From: Eisenbergiella porci
GTDB taxonomy: Bacteria > Bacillota > Clostridia > Lachnospirales > Lachnospiraceae
DNA length: 64,000 nt
Assembly (NCBI RefSeq): GCF_009696275.1
Contig: NZ_VUMI01000012.1
Span: forward strand, 1 to 64,000
Direction of reading: 5' to 3'
Shown piece after piece: positions 6,708-16,101 of this stretch. Under the pieces are notes generated by a model that was given only the letters and a program-made list of their open reading frames with translations, was not told the origin of the DNA and did no database searches. Within the stretch, counting starts at the first letter, position 1, and every line of letters begins with the position of its first letter. Both the position numbers and the translations under genes were made by a program.

Positions 6708-9062
6708 ATGTGGAACGAAGCATTATGGCTGGGAGTGCCAAGGGCTGAGATCGAGGAAAAGAAAATATACCAGGGGGATATGAACGGGCGGTTCGCTTAC
6801 TACCGCCTGGATTTCATGCTGGAGCAACGGGTGGAGCTGAAGGCGGATATTTCCGCCAATTCCCGCTACCGCTTGTGGGTAAACGGACAGCCGGTGCTGT
6901 CCGGTCCCTGCCGCGGCGATCAGTTCAGGCACTATTATGAAACGGTGGAGTTGGGGGATTATCTGCGGATGGGGAAAAACGTGCTTGCCGTGCAGGTGCT
7001 TTTGTGCGACAGCATGTATGTAAAAGAAGGACCAGGGGACAACCGGGCGCCGTTAAACAGCGTGGCGACCCTGCCGGCGGGGCACAGGCTCGCCGTGGAG
7101 GGCGTGCTTAAAGGTGAGGAAGGTAATCCGTTGGGGGAGGTGACAACGGGAAAAGCCCCCTGGAAGGTATGGCTGGACAATACGTTTTTCCTTACAAAGG
7201 AACCGGTGGTGAATGGGAATATGGGCGCGCTGACGGAAAGGATTGATTTCAATGCGACGCCGGGCGGCTGGAGACTGCCGGATTTTGACGACGGCGGCTG
7301 GCGGGCCGGCGATGTGCTGGAGCCGGTAAAATGCGGGTTTGAGATGATGTTCGGTATTCTCAAGACCTTTATGATGGAGGAGCGTCCCATCCCGCTGCTG
7401 TATGAGCGTCCGGCCGTCCTTGAAAAGGAGCTGGGAGAAAGCGTTATGAGGAAAGCAGCCTACGTGACGGTGCGGCCAGGGGAACGCAGGACGCTTCTGT
7501 TTGACGGGGATGGGCTTTTCAACGCCTTTTTCCGGTATCAAATCGAAGGCGGCGCAGGGGCGGAGATTTCTTTTACCTATTTTGAAAAGTTCACGAAGGG
7601 CATTGATCAGGTAAAAAGGGATGATTATATCAATGGGGAAATCGGGCAGAACGGACAGCGGGATACCATCGTGCTAGATGGCGGCAGCCTGCTTTATGAG
7701 CCTTTCTGGTACCGGACCATGCGCTTTTTAAAGATTGAAATTCAGGCGGCGGGGGAGGAAGTGCGTTTTTACAGGCCTGCGCTTTTAAAGACCGGTTATC
7801 CTTTAAATCCCGGCTCCTATATCAAATCGGACGCTCCCTGGGTGGAGAAGGTGTATGACATGTGCGTGCGCACCCTGCAGGGCTGCATGATGGAAACCTA
7901 TATGGACTGCCCTTTCTGGGAACAGATGCAGTACCCTATGGATACCAGGCTGCAGGCGCTGTTTACCTATGTGTGCAGCGCGGATACGAAGCTGGCGGAG
8001 AAGGCCCTCCGGGATTTCCATGATTCCATGCTTCCCATGGGCCTGATTCAGGGCAGGGCGCCCAGCAACCCGAAGCAGATTATATCCACCTTTTCTTTGT
8101 ACTATATTTTCATGCTGCTGGAGTATTACAGGCGTACGGGAGATACGGATATACTGAAGCGTTACCGGGCGGATGTGGACAGCATCCTGGAATATTATGA
8201 CAGGCATCTCGGGCCGCAGGGACTGGTGGAAAATCTGGGCTTCTGGGATTTTGTGGACTGGCAGGAAAGCTGGCATGATACCATGGGACGTCCCGCGGCG
8301 GTACGAAAAGGCCCTTCCACCATTATTAACCTGATGTATGGACTGGCCCTGCTTGACGGGGCCGAAATCAATGAGGCCACCGGCAGGGCCGGCCTTGCGC
8401 AGGAGTACAGGGAACGGCAGAAAAACATCGTGGTTAAGATCCAGAGCCTGTGCTGGGATGCAGGGCGGGGAATGTTCCGGGAAGGCCCCTCCTGTCAGGA
8501 ATTTTCCCAGCATGCCCAGAGCTGGGCGGTGTTAAACGGCATGCTTTCCGGGGAGGATGCGCGCAGGGTGATGCGCAGGACCTTTGAGGAAAAGGATGTG
8601 CTGCGCTGTTATTTTTCCACCTGCTATGAGCTGTTCCGCGCCTGTGAAAAGGCGGGCTGCTATGAGCTCACCGCCCGGCAGATGGACTGGTGGATTAAGC
8701 TGCTGGAGGAACATTGCACCACCTGCCCGGAAACACCCTCCAATTCCAGAAGCGAGTGCCATGCTTGGAGCGCGCTGCCCATGTATGAGCTGATCAGCGT
8801 CATGGGAGGCATCCGCAGGGAAGCGGGCAGTCCGGCGCGGGTGGAGGTCTGTCCCCATCTGGACTATGTTCCCAACCTGGAGGGCGGCATGCTCACCGAA
8901 TATGGGCTGGTTACCTTCCGCTATTATCCGAAGGATGGCGGCATGCAGTATGAGCTGACGCTGCCGGAGGGAATGGAAGGAAGCTTCCGGGGAGCAAACG
9001 GCGGCAGCACTGTGCTGAGGGCCGGTAAAAATGAGATCTGGGAGCCTGTGAAAAAGGCCTGA
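6708..9062 (+). CDS. Family 78 alpha-L-rhamnosidase-like glycoside hydrolase
   Basis: A 784-aa intracellular enzyme (no signal peptide). It has an N-terminal beta-sandwich (about 1-300) with the SRYRLWVNGQ ligand-domain motif, an (alpha/alpha)6 barrel, and a C-terminal beta domain. The barrel opens with DCPFWEQMQYPMDTR, the GH78 counterpart of DCPxRxE...GD. GH78 enzymes hydrolyse terminal alpha-L-rhamnose from plant glycosides and pectic side chains. ATG 6708 is chosen over the upstream in-frame ATG at 6681 because GGAGGAGG precedes it and the family N-terminus begins here. The gene is 60 nt after the kinase stop. A TATACT box at 6659 with flanks resembling those at 2987 may give it some independent expression, but no clear -35 is present. 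Confidence 0.85.
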   Translation: MWNEALWLGVPRAEIEEKKIYQGDMNGRFAYYRLDFMLEQRVELKADISANSRYRLWVNGQPVLSGPCRGDQFRHYYETVELGDYLRMGKNVLAVQVLLCDSMYVKEGPGDNRAPLNSVATLPAGHRLAVEGVLKGEEGNPLGEVTTGKAPWKVWLDNTFFLTKEPVVNGNMGALTERIDFNATPGGWRLPDFDDGGWRAGDVLEPVKCGFEMMFGILKTFMMEERPIPLLYERPAVLEKELGESVMRKAAYVTVRPGERRTLLFDGDGLFNAFFRYQIEGGAGAEISFTYFEKFTKGIDQVKRDDYINGEIGQNGQRDTIVLDGGSLLYEPFWYRTMRFLKIEIQAAGEEVRFYRPALLKTGYPLNPGSYIKSDAPWVEKVYDMCVRTLQGCMMETYMDCPFWEQMQYPMDTRLQALFTYVCSADTKLAEKALRDFHDSMLPMGLIQGRAPSNPKQIISTFSLYYIFMLLEYYRRTGDTDILKRYRADVDSILEYYDRHLGPQGLVENLGFWDFVDWQESWHDTMGRPAAVRKGPSTIINLMYGLALLDGAEINEATGRAGLAQEYRERQKNIVVKIQSLCWDAGRGMFREGPSCQEFSQHAQSWAVLNGMLSGEDARRVMRRTFEEKDVLRCYFSTCYELFRACEKAGCYELTARQMDWWIKLLEEHCTTCPETPSNSRSECHAWSALPMYELISVMGGIRREAGSPARVEVCPHLDYVPNLEGGMLTEYGLVTFRYYPKDGGMQYELTLPEGMEGSFRGANGGSTVLRAGKNEIWEPVKKA

Positions 9063-9139
9063 AAAACAAGGTGATGGATATAACAAATAGTAAAATATCA
9101 GCCGGGGCAAAGCTGTCCCCGGCGGCGTGGAGGTTATTT

Positions 9140-10585
9140 ATGGAACATACGGATGTGGTAATTATCGGTGCGGGAGGCGCGGGCATGATGGCCGCGCTGA
9201 CGCTGGCAAAGGCCGGCAGGAGCTGTGTTGTGCTGGAGAAGGGAAAGCATTTGTCCGTAAGCAATGCGGCCAGGGCGGGCGGCCCTTCCCTGGCAGATAC
9301 TCTTTTGCAGGAGGAGGAAAACTGCGCCGTTTCAGCAGAGATGTTGTTTAGGCATATGTATGGATTTTCCCGGGGCACCGTGGACGGCGGCCTGCTGTAC
9401 CGGTGTATCAGAAACGGAAGGAAGGTTGAGGCGCTGCTAAGGGAAAGCGGCATTCAACTGAGGCTGACGGAGGATTTATACAGTGTTGGCTTCAGGGCCA
9501 GGCATTTTTTTGAAACGCCTGCGCCGCAGCGGTGGGAGCTGCTTGCAAGGAAGCTTGCGGAATACGGCGGCAGAGTGATCCTGAATGCCTGCGCCGGGGA
9601 GCTTTTGACGGAAAATGGCAGGATATGCGGCGTCCTGGCCGTTGACGGACAAAGCGGGGAACAGACGGCGTATTACGGAAAGGCGGTCATCATCGCCAGC
9701 GGCGGCTATCTGGGAAATGAAGAGATGCTAAAGCAGCATTTCGGGGATATTACCGTAGGCCCGCTGGGCAGCCGGCTCAGCGATGGGGCGGGGATCGCCA
9801 TGGCGCTGAAGGCCGGAGGCATGGAGGATCGCAGCTGGGGAATCTGCGCCGGGGAGTTCGGCGGCTATCACAGCAGGATGAAGGGACGCTTTCCCGGGAA
9901 TATGCGCTGGGCCATGACCGGCGGTCTGCTGGTGGACCGGGAGGGCCGCCGTTTTATGGATGAACAGCTGCTGGCGGATCAGCCGCTTTCCGTGGGAGGG
10001 GAAGCGACCCTGCGCGCCGGAAGCTATTATGCGGTGCTGGACGAAGCTTTTTATCAGGGCATACGTTCTGCCAGGTCGGTATACGACTTTTATGGCCGTC
10101 CGGAGGAATGGAAGACTGGAAAGTCCGCCCTTGACAGGGGACCCTGGCCCTTCCCGGAGGATCTGGAAAGGGATATCAGTGAGGGATGGGCTTTTTGCTG
10201 CGGCAGCATTGAGGAAGCGGCGGCGCATTTTTCTCTTCCTTTTCTGGAAGAAACGGTTACGCGCTACAATGCCATGTGCGAAGCCGGGCAGGATACGGAA
10301 TTCGGGAAAAACAGCTGGCTGCTGAAGCCGGTGGCAAAGGCGCCCTTTTATGTATTTGCCTACGAACCCAGCGCCTGGTGCACCATAGGCGGCGTGAAGA
10401 CGGACGCCTTCTGCAGGGTACTTGACAAGAAGCAGAAGCCAATTTCAGGGCTTTATGCGGCTGGTGTGGATAATGGAAGCTGTTACTGCGCTCCGTACTA
10501 TGATACGGAGGGCGCATGTCTGGGGCTGGCCTTCACCAGCGGGATCACCGCGGCGGAGCATATTTTGGGTAACTGGTCCGCCTGA
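9140..10585 (+). CDS. FAD-dependent oxidoreductase, fumarate-reductase flavoprotein-like
   Basis: A 481-aa flavoprotein. Residues 5-33 form the FAD-binding Rossmann start (DVVIIGAGGAGMMAALTLAKAG), with an E at the end of the second strand. The C-terminal IGGVKTDAFCRVLD...GLYAAGVDNG segment is typical of the FAD_binding_2 family. There is no FMN-binding or cytochrome domain, no lipobox and no signal peptide. Family members reduce activated C=C bonds (fumarate, urocanate, hydroxycinnamates) or dehydrogenate ketosteroids. Beside a rhamnosidase and an esterase, reduction of a plant aglycone or enoate is plausible but unproven. ATG 9140 has GGAGG at 7 nt and starts one residue stretch before the Rossmann strand. 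An in-frame GTG/ATG at 9071/9074 lacks a usable ribosome site. Confidence 0.8.
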   Translation: MEHTDVVIIGAGGAGMMAALTLAKAGRSCVVLEKGKHLSVSNAARAGGPSLADTLLQEEENCAVSAEMLFRHMYGFSRGTVDGGLLYRCIRNGRKVEALLRESGIQLRLTEDLYSVGFRARHFFETPAPQRWELLARKLAEYGGRVILNACAGELLTENGRICGVLAVDGQSGEQTAYYGKAVIIASGGYLGNEEMLKQHFGDITVGPLGSRLSDGAGIAMALKAGGMEDRSWGICAGEFGGYHSRMKGRFPGNMRWAMTGGLLVDREGRRFMDEQLLADQPLSVGGEATLRAGSYYAVLDEAFYQGIRSARSVYDFYGRPEEWKTGKSALDRGPWPFPEDLERDISEGWAFCCGSIEEAAAHFSLPFLEETVTRYNAMCEAGQDTEFGKNSWLLKPVAKAPFYVFAYEPSAWCTIGGVKTDAFCRVLDKKQKPISGLYAAGVDNGSCYCAPYYDTEGACLGLAFTSGITAAEHILGNWSA

Positions 10586-10669
10586 TTGGTCCGCCATATT
10601 ATGAATGGCATGGCTGAACAGTAAACATTTTGCAGGCGGCAGTTCGGGTAATGGGACGCTGTTTGGGAA

Positions 10670-10736
10670 CAGGTCAATTTTTGAACCGGGATATCAAGAA
10701 AGTTGCATTGTTGGATTCCGTTTTCCTTTTTATACT
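10670..10736 (+). promoter_or_regulatory. Promoter of the sugar transporter operon with activator half-sites
   Basis: -35 TTGTTG (10708-10713), 17-bp spacer, -10 TATACT (10731-10736). CAGGTCAATTTTTG starts at 10670, exactly 61 bp upstream of the -10, as at 2926/2987. A second half-site ending TCAAGAA lies 20 bp further on (10690). It drives the binding-protein gene at 10810. Confidence 0.65.
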
Positions 10737-10809
10737 GGCCTTAGATGAAAAACACAGCCGGGAAGGCAACGGACGGCTGGAGGAAAACAAAACTCAAGGA
10801 GGAAAACAC

Positions 10810-12495
10810 ATGAAGAAGAAAATTGCGTTATTGCTGGCGGCGGCAATGACCGTAAGCCTGATGGCAGGCTGCGGAGGGGATTCCGGCAGTGCACAGACAG
10901 CGGGAAACAGCGAAGCGGCCGGCGCTGTCGCCGAGGAAGAGGTGGATCCCAGATTCAAATATGAGGAACCGGTTACCCTGACCTCTTATTTTGAAATCTC
11001 ACCGGCTTTGGGTGAGTTCAATAAGGAAGACATGCTTAACAGCGTTTATTACACCAGGATGACCGAAGAAACCAACATTTCCATCGACTGGCTTTGGTAT
11101 GCGGCAAACACGCCGGATGATTCCCAGCAGAAGAAGAGCGTGGCAATTGCCTCCGGTGAAATCCCGGATTTCATGATTGTCAACAGCTCCCAGCTTTCCC
11201 TGCTTGCCAAGAGCGACCTGATTAACCGGAACATCGGTGAGGTGTTTAAAAAATATGCATCCGATGAGCTGATGGCATGGACGACCGGGGAAGGAGATGC
11301 CGCGCTGGAGGCCGCAACCGATAAGGGAGAAATCATTGCGATTCCGCTGGTGGATTCCTCCATTGATAAAGCCCCCATGCTGTGGATCAGAAGAGACTGG
11401 ATTAAGAAGCTGGGCCTGGAGATGCCCAAAACCCTGGATGAACTGTACAATGTCATGGTTGCCTTCCGGGATCAGGATCCGGACGGAAACGGGAAAGACG
11501 ATACCATCGGCATGGTATTCCACAATAACTTCCTCAGCGCCGGACTGGGCGACGGCGTGGGCGTTTTCAACGGCTTCGGCGCTTATCCCACCGCCTGGAT
11601 TGAAGACGGGAACGGCGGTCTGGTATATGGATCCGTGAAGGAGGAAAATAAGGATGCGTTAAATTTCCTTGCAAAAATGTATCAGGAAGGGCTGATTGAA
11701 CAGGATTTCTCCTCCAATGACGAGGTAAAGGCGTCCGAAGCGGCGGCTTCCGGACGGGCGGGCATCCAGTACGGCCTGATGTGGAACGCCAACTGGCCCC
11801 TGAATTCCACAGTCCAGAACGACATAGAAGCCGACTGGGTAGCCCTTCCCATTCCCACGGCTGTGGACGGGGATGCAAAGCCCCAGATTTCCCTCGCCAT
11901 TACAGGCTATGTTGTGGTAAATAAGAAATGTGAGCATCCGGAGGCAGTGGTGAGAATGCTGAACTTCTGGGTTGACAAATACGGATATTCCGGAGAAGAA
12001 TATAATGATTATCTGGTGAAGGATGCCAACGACGTCCTGAACTTCCCTCTCCACTGGGTTATGCTGAAGACCTGGTTCCCCTTAAAGAATCTGACAATCC
12101 ACAACAATATTGTGGCGGCGCTTGAGAGCGGTGACAGCTCCTCCCTGAATGCCGAGGAGCTGGTAAGCTATAATGACATCCAGAATTACCTCTCGGGCGA
12201 TATCGTGACCAGCTACGGCGGAATGAAGACCTTCGGCAATGACATGTCGGCTTACGATACCATGAACGAATATTATGAGAAGGATATGTTCATGTGGGAT
12301 AAGTTCACCACCGGCCCCACACCGACCATGGGTCAGAAGATGTCTACTGTGACGGATAAGGTGATGGAGTATTATACCAAGGTTATCATGGGCATTGAGA
12401 CTACCGACAATTTCGATGATTTTGTCAAGGAGCTGAATTCTCTGGGACTTGATAAAATAACGGAAGAAGTAAACGAGTGGTACGCAGGTAAGTAA
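10810..12495 (+). CDS. Extracellular sugar-binding lipoprotein (LplA-type)
   Basis: A 561-aa ABC transporter solute-binding protein. Residues 1-20 are a lipoprotein signal peptide with lipobox LMAGC. A Ser/Ala/Glu-rich linker and a family 1 solute-binding fold follow. It contains the calcium-site-like DPDGNGKDDTIGM loop and the LAITGYVVVNKKCEHPEAVVRMLN segment seen in large LplA/YtcQ-type oligosaccharide receptors. ATG 10810 follows AAGGAGG; the frame is open further upstream, but that stretch lacks a signal peptide. Two permease genes follow. No ATPase gene is present; such importers normally borrow a shared MsmX-like ATPase. The substrate is inferred to be a rhamnose-containing oligosaccharide or glycoside because of the neighbouring GH78. 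Confidence 0.9.
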   Translation: MKKKIALLLAAAMTVSLMAGCGGDSGSAQTAGNSEAAGAVAEEEVDPRFKYEEPVTLTSYFEISPALGEFNKEDMLNSVYYTRMTEETNISIDWLWYAANTPDDSQQKKSVAIASGEIPDFMIVNSSQLSLLAKSDLINRNIGEVFKKYASDELMAWTTGEGDAALEAATDKGEIIAIPLVDSSIDKAPMLWIRRDWIKKLGLEMPKTLDELYNVMVAFRDQDPDGNGKDDTIGMVFHNNFLSAGLGDGVGVFNGFGAYPTAWIEDGNGGLVYGSVKEENKDALNFLAKMYQEGLIEQDFSSNDEVKASEAAASGRAGIQYGLMWNANWPLNSTVQNDIEADWVALPIPTAVDGDAKPQISLAITGYVVVNKKCEHPEAVVRMLNFWVDKYGYSGEEYNDYLVKDANDVLNFPLHWVMLKTWFPLKNLTIHNNIVAALESGDSSSLNAEELVSYNDIQNYLSGDIVTSYGGMKTFGNDMSAYDTMNEYYEKDMFMWDKFTTGPTPTMGQKMSTVTDKVMEYYTKVIMGIETTDNFDDFVKELNSLGLDKITEEVNEWYAGK

Positions 12496-12500
12496 TCATG

Positions 12501-12574
12501 AAAGGGAGCTGGGCATAAAAGGCGTGAGAGTTCACACAACGTAAACTATTGCGAAAGGGCCTCGCTCCCTTTTT
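12501..12574 (+). terminator. Intercistronic stem after the binding-protein gene
   Basis: AAAGGGAGC at 12501 pairs with GCTCCCTTT at 12564, followed by T5. The loop is long (about 54 nt). Stems here are common between the binding-protein and permease genes and lower permease expression relative to the receptor. Confidence 0.5.
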
Positions 12575-12603
12575 GTGAAGTAAGCAGAGAGAAGGGGACT
12601 GGG

Positions 12604-13527
12604 ATGAAACAGAAAAAAAGCCTGGGCACAATTATGAAGAGGGAATGGCCGCTGCACGTAATGTTGCTGCCCGCAATCATTTTATTAATCATTTTTGCCT
12701 ATCTTCCTATGGTAGGTATTGTAATCGCCTTTCAGGACTTTGTCCCGTCGGGCGGGATGAAAGGGTTTTTCACCTCCGAATGGGTGGGACTTGATAATTT
12801 CAAATACATTTTCGGCATGAAGGATTTCCGGCAGGTGCTGGTGAATACGCTGGTCATCGCGCTTTTGAAAATCATTGCGGGCATTATCGTGCCACTGATT
12901 CTGGCGCTTTTGCTAAATGAAGTAAATAACAAGGTTTTCAAGAAAGCGACGCAGACGATCATCTATGTTCCGTATTTCCTTTCCTGGGTGGTCCTGGGCG
13001 GTATCCTGGTGGATATTCTTTCACCTACCAGCGGGATTGTAAATACCGCGATTACTGCGCTTGGCCATGAACCCGTCTTTTTCCTGGGAAGTCTGGAAAC
13101 CATCCGTGGAACCCTGGTGGCCTCCGATGTATGGAAAGGCTGCGGCTATAATATGGTCATCTTCCTGGCGGCGCTGACGGCCATTGACCAGAGCCAGTAT
13201 GAGGCGGCTAAGGTAGACGGCGCAGGCTATTTTAAACAGATGCTTTATATTACGCTGCCCGGCATCCTGCCGCAGATCATCCTGGTGACGGTCCTGGGCA
13301 TGGGCAATATCTTAAACGCAGGCTTTGACCAGGTATTTAACCTGTACAGCCCCATCGTTTATCAGAAGGCCGATATCCTGGACACCTATGTGTACCGCCT
13401 GGGTATGCTGAATCTGCAGTACAGCGTTTCCACCGCAGTGGGGCTGTTTAAATCAGTGATTTCCTTTATCCTGATCGCCTCATCCTTCACCCTTGCAAAG
13501 AAAATTGCAAACTACAGAATTTTTTAG
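12604..13527 (+). CDS. Sugar ABC transporter permease (LplB-type)
   Basis: A 307-aa inner-membrane protein with six predicted membrane segments. The permease coupling loop reads EAAKVDGAGYFKQMLYITLPG (about residues 200-220), the EAA motif that docks to the ATPase. It matches the LplB/YtcP-like first permease of oligosaccharide importers. The short basic N-terminus (MKQKKSLGTIMKREWPLH) is usual. The gene sits between the binding-protein gene and the second permease, 9 nt before the latter, so the two are co-translated as the membrane channel. Confidence 0.92.
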   Translation: MKQKKSLGTIMKREWPLHVMLLPAIILLIIFAYLPMVGIVIAFQDFVPSGGMKGFFTSEWVGLDNFKYIFGMKDFRQVLVNTLVIALLKIIAGIIVPLILALLLNEVNNKVFKKATQTIIYVPYFLSWVVLGGILVDILSPTSGIVNTAITALGHEPVFFLGSLETIRGTLVASDVWKGCGYNMVIFLAALTAIDQSQYEAAKVDGAGYFKQMLYITLPGILPQIILVTVLGMGNILNAGFDQVFNLYSPIVYQKADILDTYVYRLGMLNLQYSVSTAVGLFKSVISFILIASSFTLAKKIANYRIF

Positions 13528-13536
13528 GAGGCCGTT

Positions 13537-14421
13537 ATGAAAATAAAATCATCTCCTGCAAGAAAGGCATTTCTGGTAGTCAACTATTTTTTCCTGACGC
13601 TGGTCATGTGTATCTCCCTGTTTCCGCTGGTGCATGTGTTCGCCCTTTCCTTAAGCTCCAACTCCGCGGCGCAGGCGGGCTGGGTAACCATCCTCCCGGT
13701 GGATTTCACCCTGGATTCCTATCAATATATCCTGGCAAAACCGGAATTTTTCCAATCTTTCGGCGTGTCGGTGGTCAGAGTGGTTCTGGGGACCCTGCTC
13801 AGCATAGGGCTCACAATCCTGTGCGCTTATGCCATGGCTCAGCCGGATGAAAGATTCCATGCGAGAAAATATTATGTCTGGGCGTTCCTGGTGACCATGG
13901 TATTCTCCGGCGGGCTGATCCCTCTGTTTATCGTAGTGAAATCCGTGGGAATCTACAACAGTATCTGGGCGCTGATACTGCCCGGCGCGGTGCAGACCTT
14001 CAATATCATACTGATGCTGAACTTTTTCAGGGGCCTTCCCTATGCGCTGACGGAATCCGCGCTGATTGACGGGGCAAACCACTTCCAGATCATGACGAAA
14101 ATTATCGTGCCGGTATCCAAGCCCTCTCTGGCGACCGTGGGTCTGTTCACCATGGTAAATCACTGGAATTCCTGGTTTGACGGCATGATTTACATCAGCG
14201 ATACCGCCAAGTATCCGCTGCAGACCTACCTGCGCAACGTCATCCAGTCGGTGGATATCGCCAGCATCGACCTGACCAGCGTGGGCGCCATGACAAATGT
14301 GTCACAGAAAACCGTGACGGCGGCGCAGATTTTCGTGGCGATTATCCCCATCCTTCTTGTTTATCCGCTGCTCCAGAAGTACTTCATTACCGGTATGACG
14401 CTGGGAAGCGTGAAGGAGTAG
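13537..14421 (+). CDS. Sugar ABC transporter permease (LplC-type)
   Basis: A 294-aa permease with six membrane segments. Its coupling loop reads ESALIDGANHFQIMTKIIVP (about residues 171-190). The C-terminus LQKYFITGMTLGSVKE is characteristic of the second, LplC/YtcP-type subunit of these importers. GGAGG lies just upstream of the ATG. It pairs with the preceding permease; an external shared ATPase must energise the transporter because none is encoded nearby. Confidence 0.93.
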   Translation: MKIKSSPARKAFLVVNYFFLTLVMCISLFPLVHVFALSLSSNSAAQAGWVTILPVDFTLDSYQYILAKPEFFQSFGVSVVRVVLGTLLSIGLTILCAYAMAQPDERFHARKYYVWAFLVTMVFSGGLIPLFIVVKSVGIYNSIWALILPGAVQTFNIILMLNFFRGLPYALTESALIDGANHFQIMTKIIVPVSKPSLATVGLFTMVNHWNSWFDGMIYISDTAKYPLQTYLRNVIQSVDIASIDLTSVGAMTNVSQKTVTAAQIFVAIIPILLVYPLLQKYFITGMTLGSVKE

Positions 14422-14466
14422 CAGCGGGCGGTACTGGCCCAAATGTGGCGGGAGTGAGAAGAGACT

Positions 14467-16101
14467 ATGTACAGTGTTTTGATTGTTGATGATGAAAAAA
14501 TGATCCGGGATGACGTATACGGCCTGCTTTCCATGGAGGAATCCCTGGAGCTTGATCTGACGACGGCGGCCAGCGGGGTAGAGGCGCAGGCCATCCTGGA
14601 AAAAAGGAAGATAGATATCGTGATTATGGATATCAACATGCCGCAGATGTCAGGTCTGGAGCTGTACGATATCGTCAGGGAAAGATGGCCTTTCTGTAAG
14701 GTCATCTTTCTCACGGGCTATTCTGATTTTGACTATGTGTATAAGGTCCATAAGCATGCAAAGTATGTGCTGAAGGCGGAGGAGGATGAAAAGATACTGG
14801 AGGCTCTGCGGGAGTCTGTGGAAGAAATCGAGAACAGCCTCCTGCTGGAACGCCTGACCGATCTGCAGCGGGAACAGCAGAAGAAACCCCTGCTCCATGA
14901 AAGAAGCATGTTTTTACGGGAGCTTTTTGAAGGATACAGGGGCCTGTCCCAGTTTACCGGGGAGCTGTCGGTACAGCTTGGGATCGATCTGGATCCGGAA
15001 AAAGAAGTGTATTACCTCCTCCTCAGACATGAAGCCTGGTACTGTGAGAATTACCAGGAGCAGCAGAATGCCACCCAGGACTGTTATCAGCTGCTGGAAC
15101 GGTATTTCCTGGATTTCATGCGGGGCGCCTTTTTTGAATACAACAAGAATTACATCGTACTTCTTCTCCAGCCTGAAAAGCTGCTGCACGAGGAAACTAT
15201 TGTAAAAATGCTGGCCGGCGCGGGGGAGCTGTTCCAGAAAGCGCTGAAAAAGAACCTGGGCAGGACGGTATCCATCCTGGTGGGGGAACGGCCGGTCACT
15301 CTGTCACAGCTATTGCAGGAATTTATCGGCATATGCGACCGTATGATCTGGCTGTCCGGGGAAGAGCTGGTGCAGGAGGGGCTGCAGAAGGAGGCACTCG
15401 CCAAAGAAACCCTGCCGGAGCACAAAAAGCAGGAGCTGATGCAGATGCTGTGGCGGCTGGAATATTATCTGGAAGGGATGGAGGAAGAAAATTCCCTGAA
15501 TGTGCTGCGTCAGCTGCAGACAGAGCTGCAGAGCGTCAAGAGCATGCACGATCTGTTCGCGCTGGAGGCATACTGCACCATCAGCTCCCGGCTGATCGGC
15601 TGGATCAAGCGCCTGGAGCTGCACGAGGAGCTGGCCTTTCGGGTAGGCATCCTGAATTTGTACAATGTGTCAATGCATGCCAACTGGCAGGATGCCTTCG
15701 GCTACCTGCGGCATGTGGCGGAGAGCATTTTTTCCCTGAAAAACCAGAGTGTGGAAAAGCAGACCGAGGATGTGGTGAACCAGGTGAAAAAGTACATTGT
15801 GGAGCATCTGGACGGCGACACCTCCCTGTACAACCTGGCGGAGCAGGTACATTTCAGCCAGGAATATCTGCTGCGGATTTTTAAGAAAAAAGAAGGAATT
15901 ACCATCCTTCAGTATATCAATGACTTAAAGCTGGCTGCGGCCAAGCAGCTGCTCACGGATTCGGAGCTGCAGGTAAGAGAGATTGCGGACCGGCTGGGCT
16001 TTGCCAGCCAGGGCTATTTCGGACGTTTTTTCCGGAATAAGACGGGCCTGACGCCCAATGCCTACCGGGAAGCGGAAAAGAGGAAAATTGAAAATGGATA
16101 A
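14467..16101 (+). CDS. YesN-type response regulator, receiver plus AraC HTH
   Basis: A 544-aa cytoplasmic regulator. The receiver domain (1-120) has DDE at 8-10, phosphoacceptor D55 in VIMDINMP and a conserved lysine near 103. A 300-residue middle region of the YesN class follows, then a C-terminal AraC HTH pair (about 445-540) containing DSELQVREIADRLGFASQGYFGRFFR. It should receive phosphate from the YesM-like kinase encoded at 4902. The direct-repeat elements at 2926 and 10670 are its best candidate targets. Its stop codon overlaps the start of the esterase gene by 8 nt, implying translational coupling. Confidence 0.92.
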   Translation: MYSVLIVDDEKMIRDDVYGLLSMEESLELDLTTAASGVEAQAILEKRKIDIVIMDINMPQMSGLELYDIVRERWPFCKVIFLTGYSDFDYVYKVHKHAKYVLKAEEDEKILEALRESVEEIENSLLLERLTDLQREQQKKPLLHERSMFLRELFEGYRGLSQFTGELSVQLGIDLDPEKEVYYLLLRHEAWYCENYQEQQNATQDCYQLLERYFLDFMRGAFFEYNKNYIVLLLQPEKLLHEETIVKMLAGAGELFQKALKKNLGRTVSILVGERPVTLSQLLQEFIGICDRMIWLSGEELVQEGLQKEALAKETLPEHKKQELMQMLWRLEYYLEGMEEENSLNVLRQLQTELQSVKSMHDLFALEAYCTISSRLIGWIKRLELHEELAFRVGILNLYNVSMHANWQDAFGYLRHVAESIFSLKNQSVEKQTEDVVNQVKKYIVEHLDGDTSLYNLAEQVHFSQEYLLRIFKKKEGITILQYINDLKLAAAKQLLTDSELQVREIADRLGFASQGYFGRFFRNKTGLTPNAYREAEKRKIENG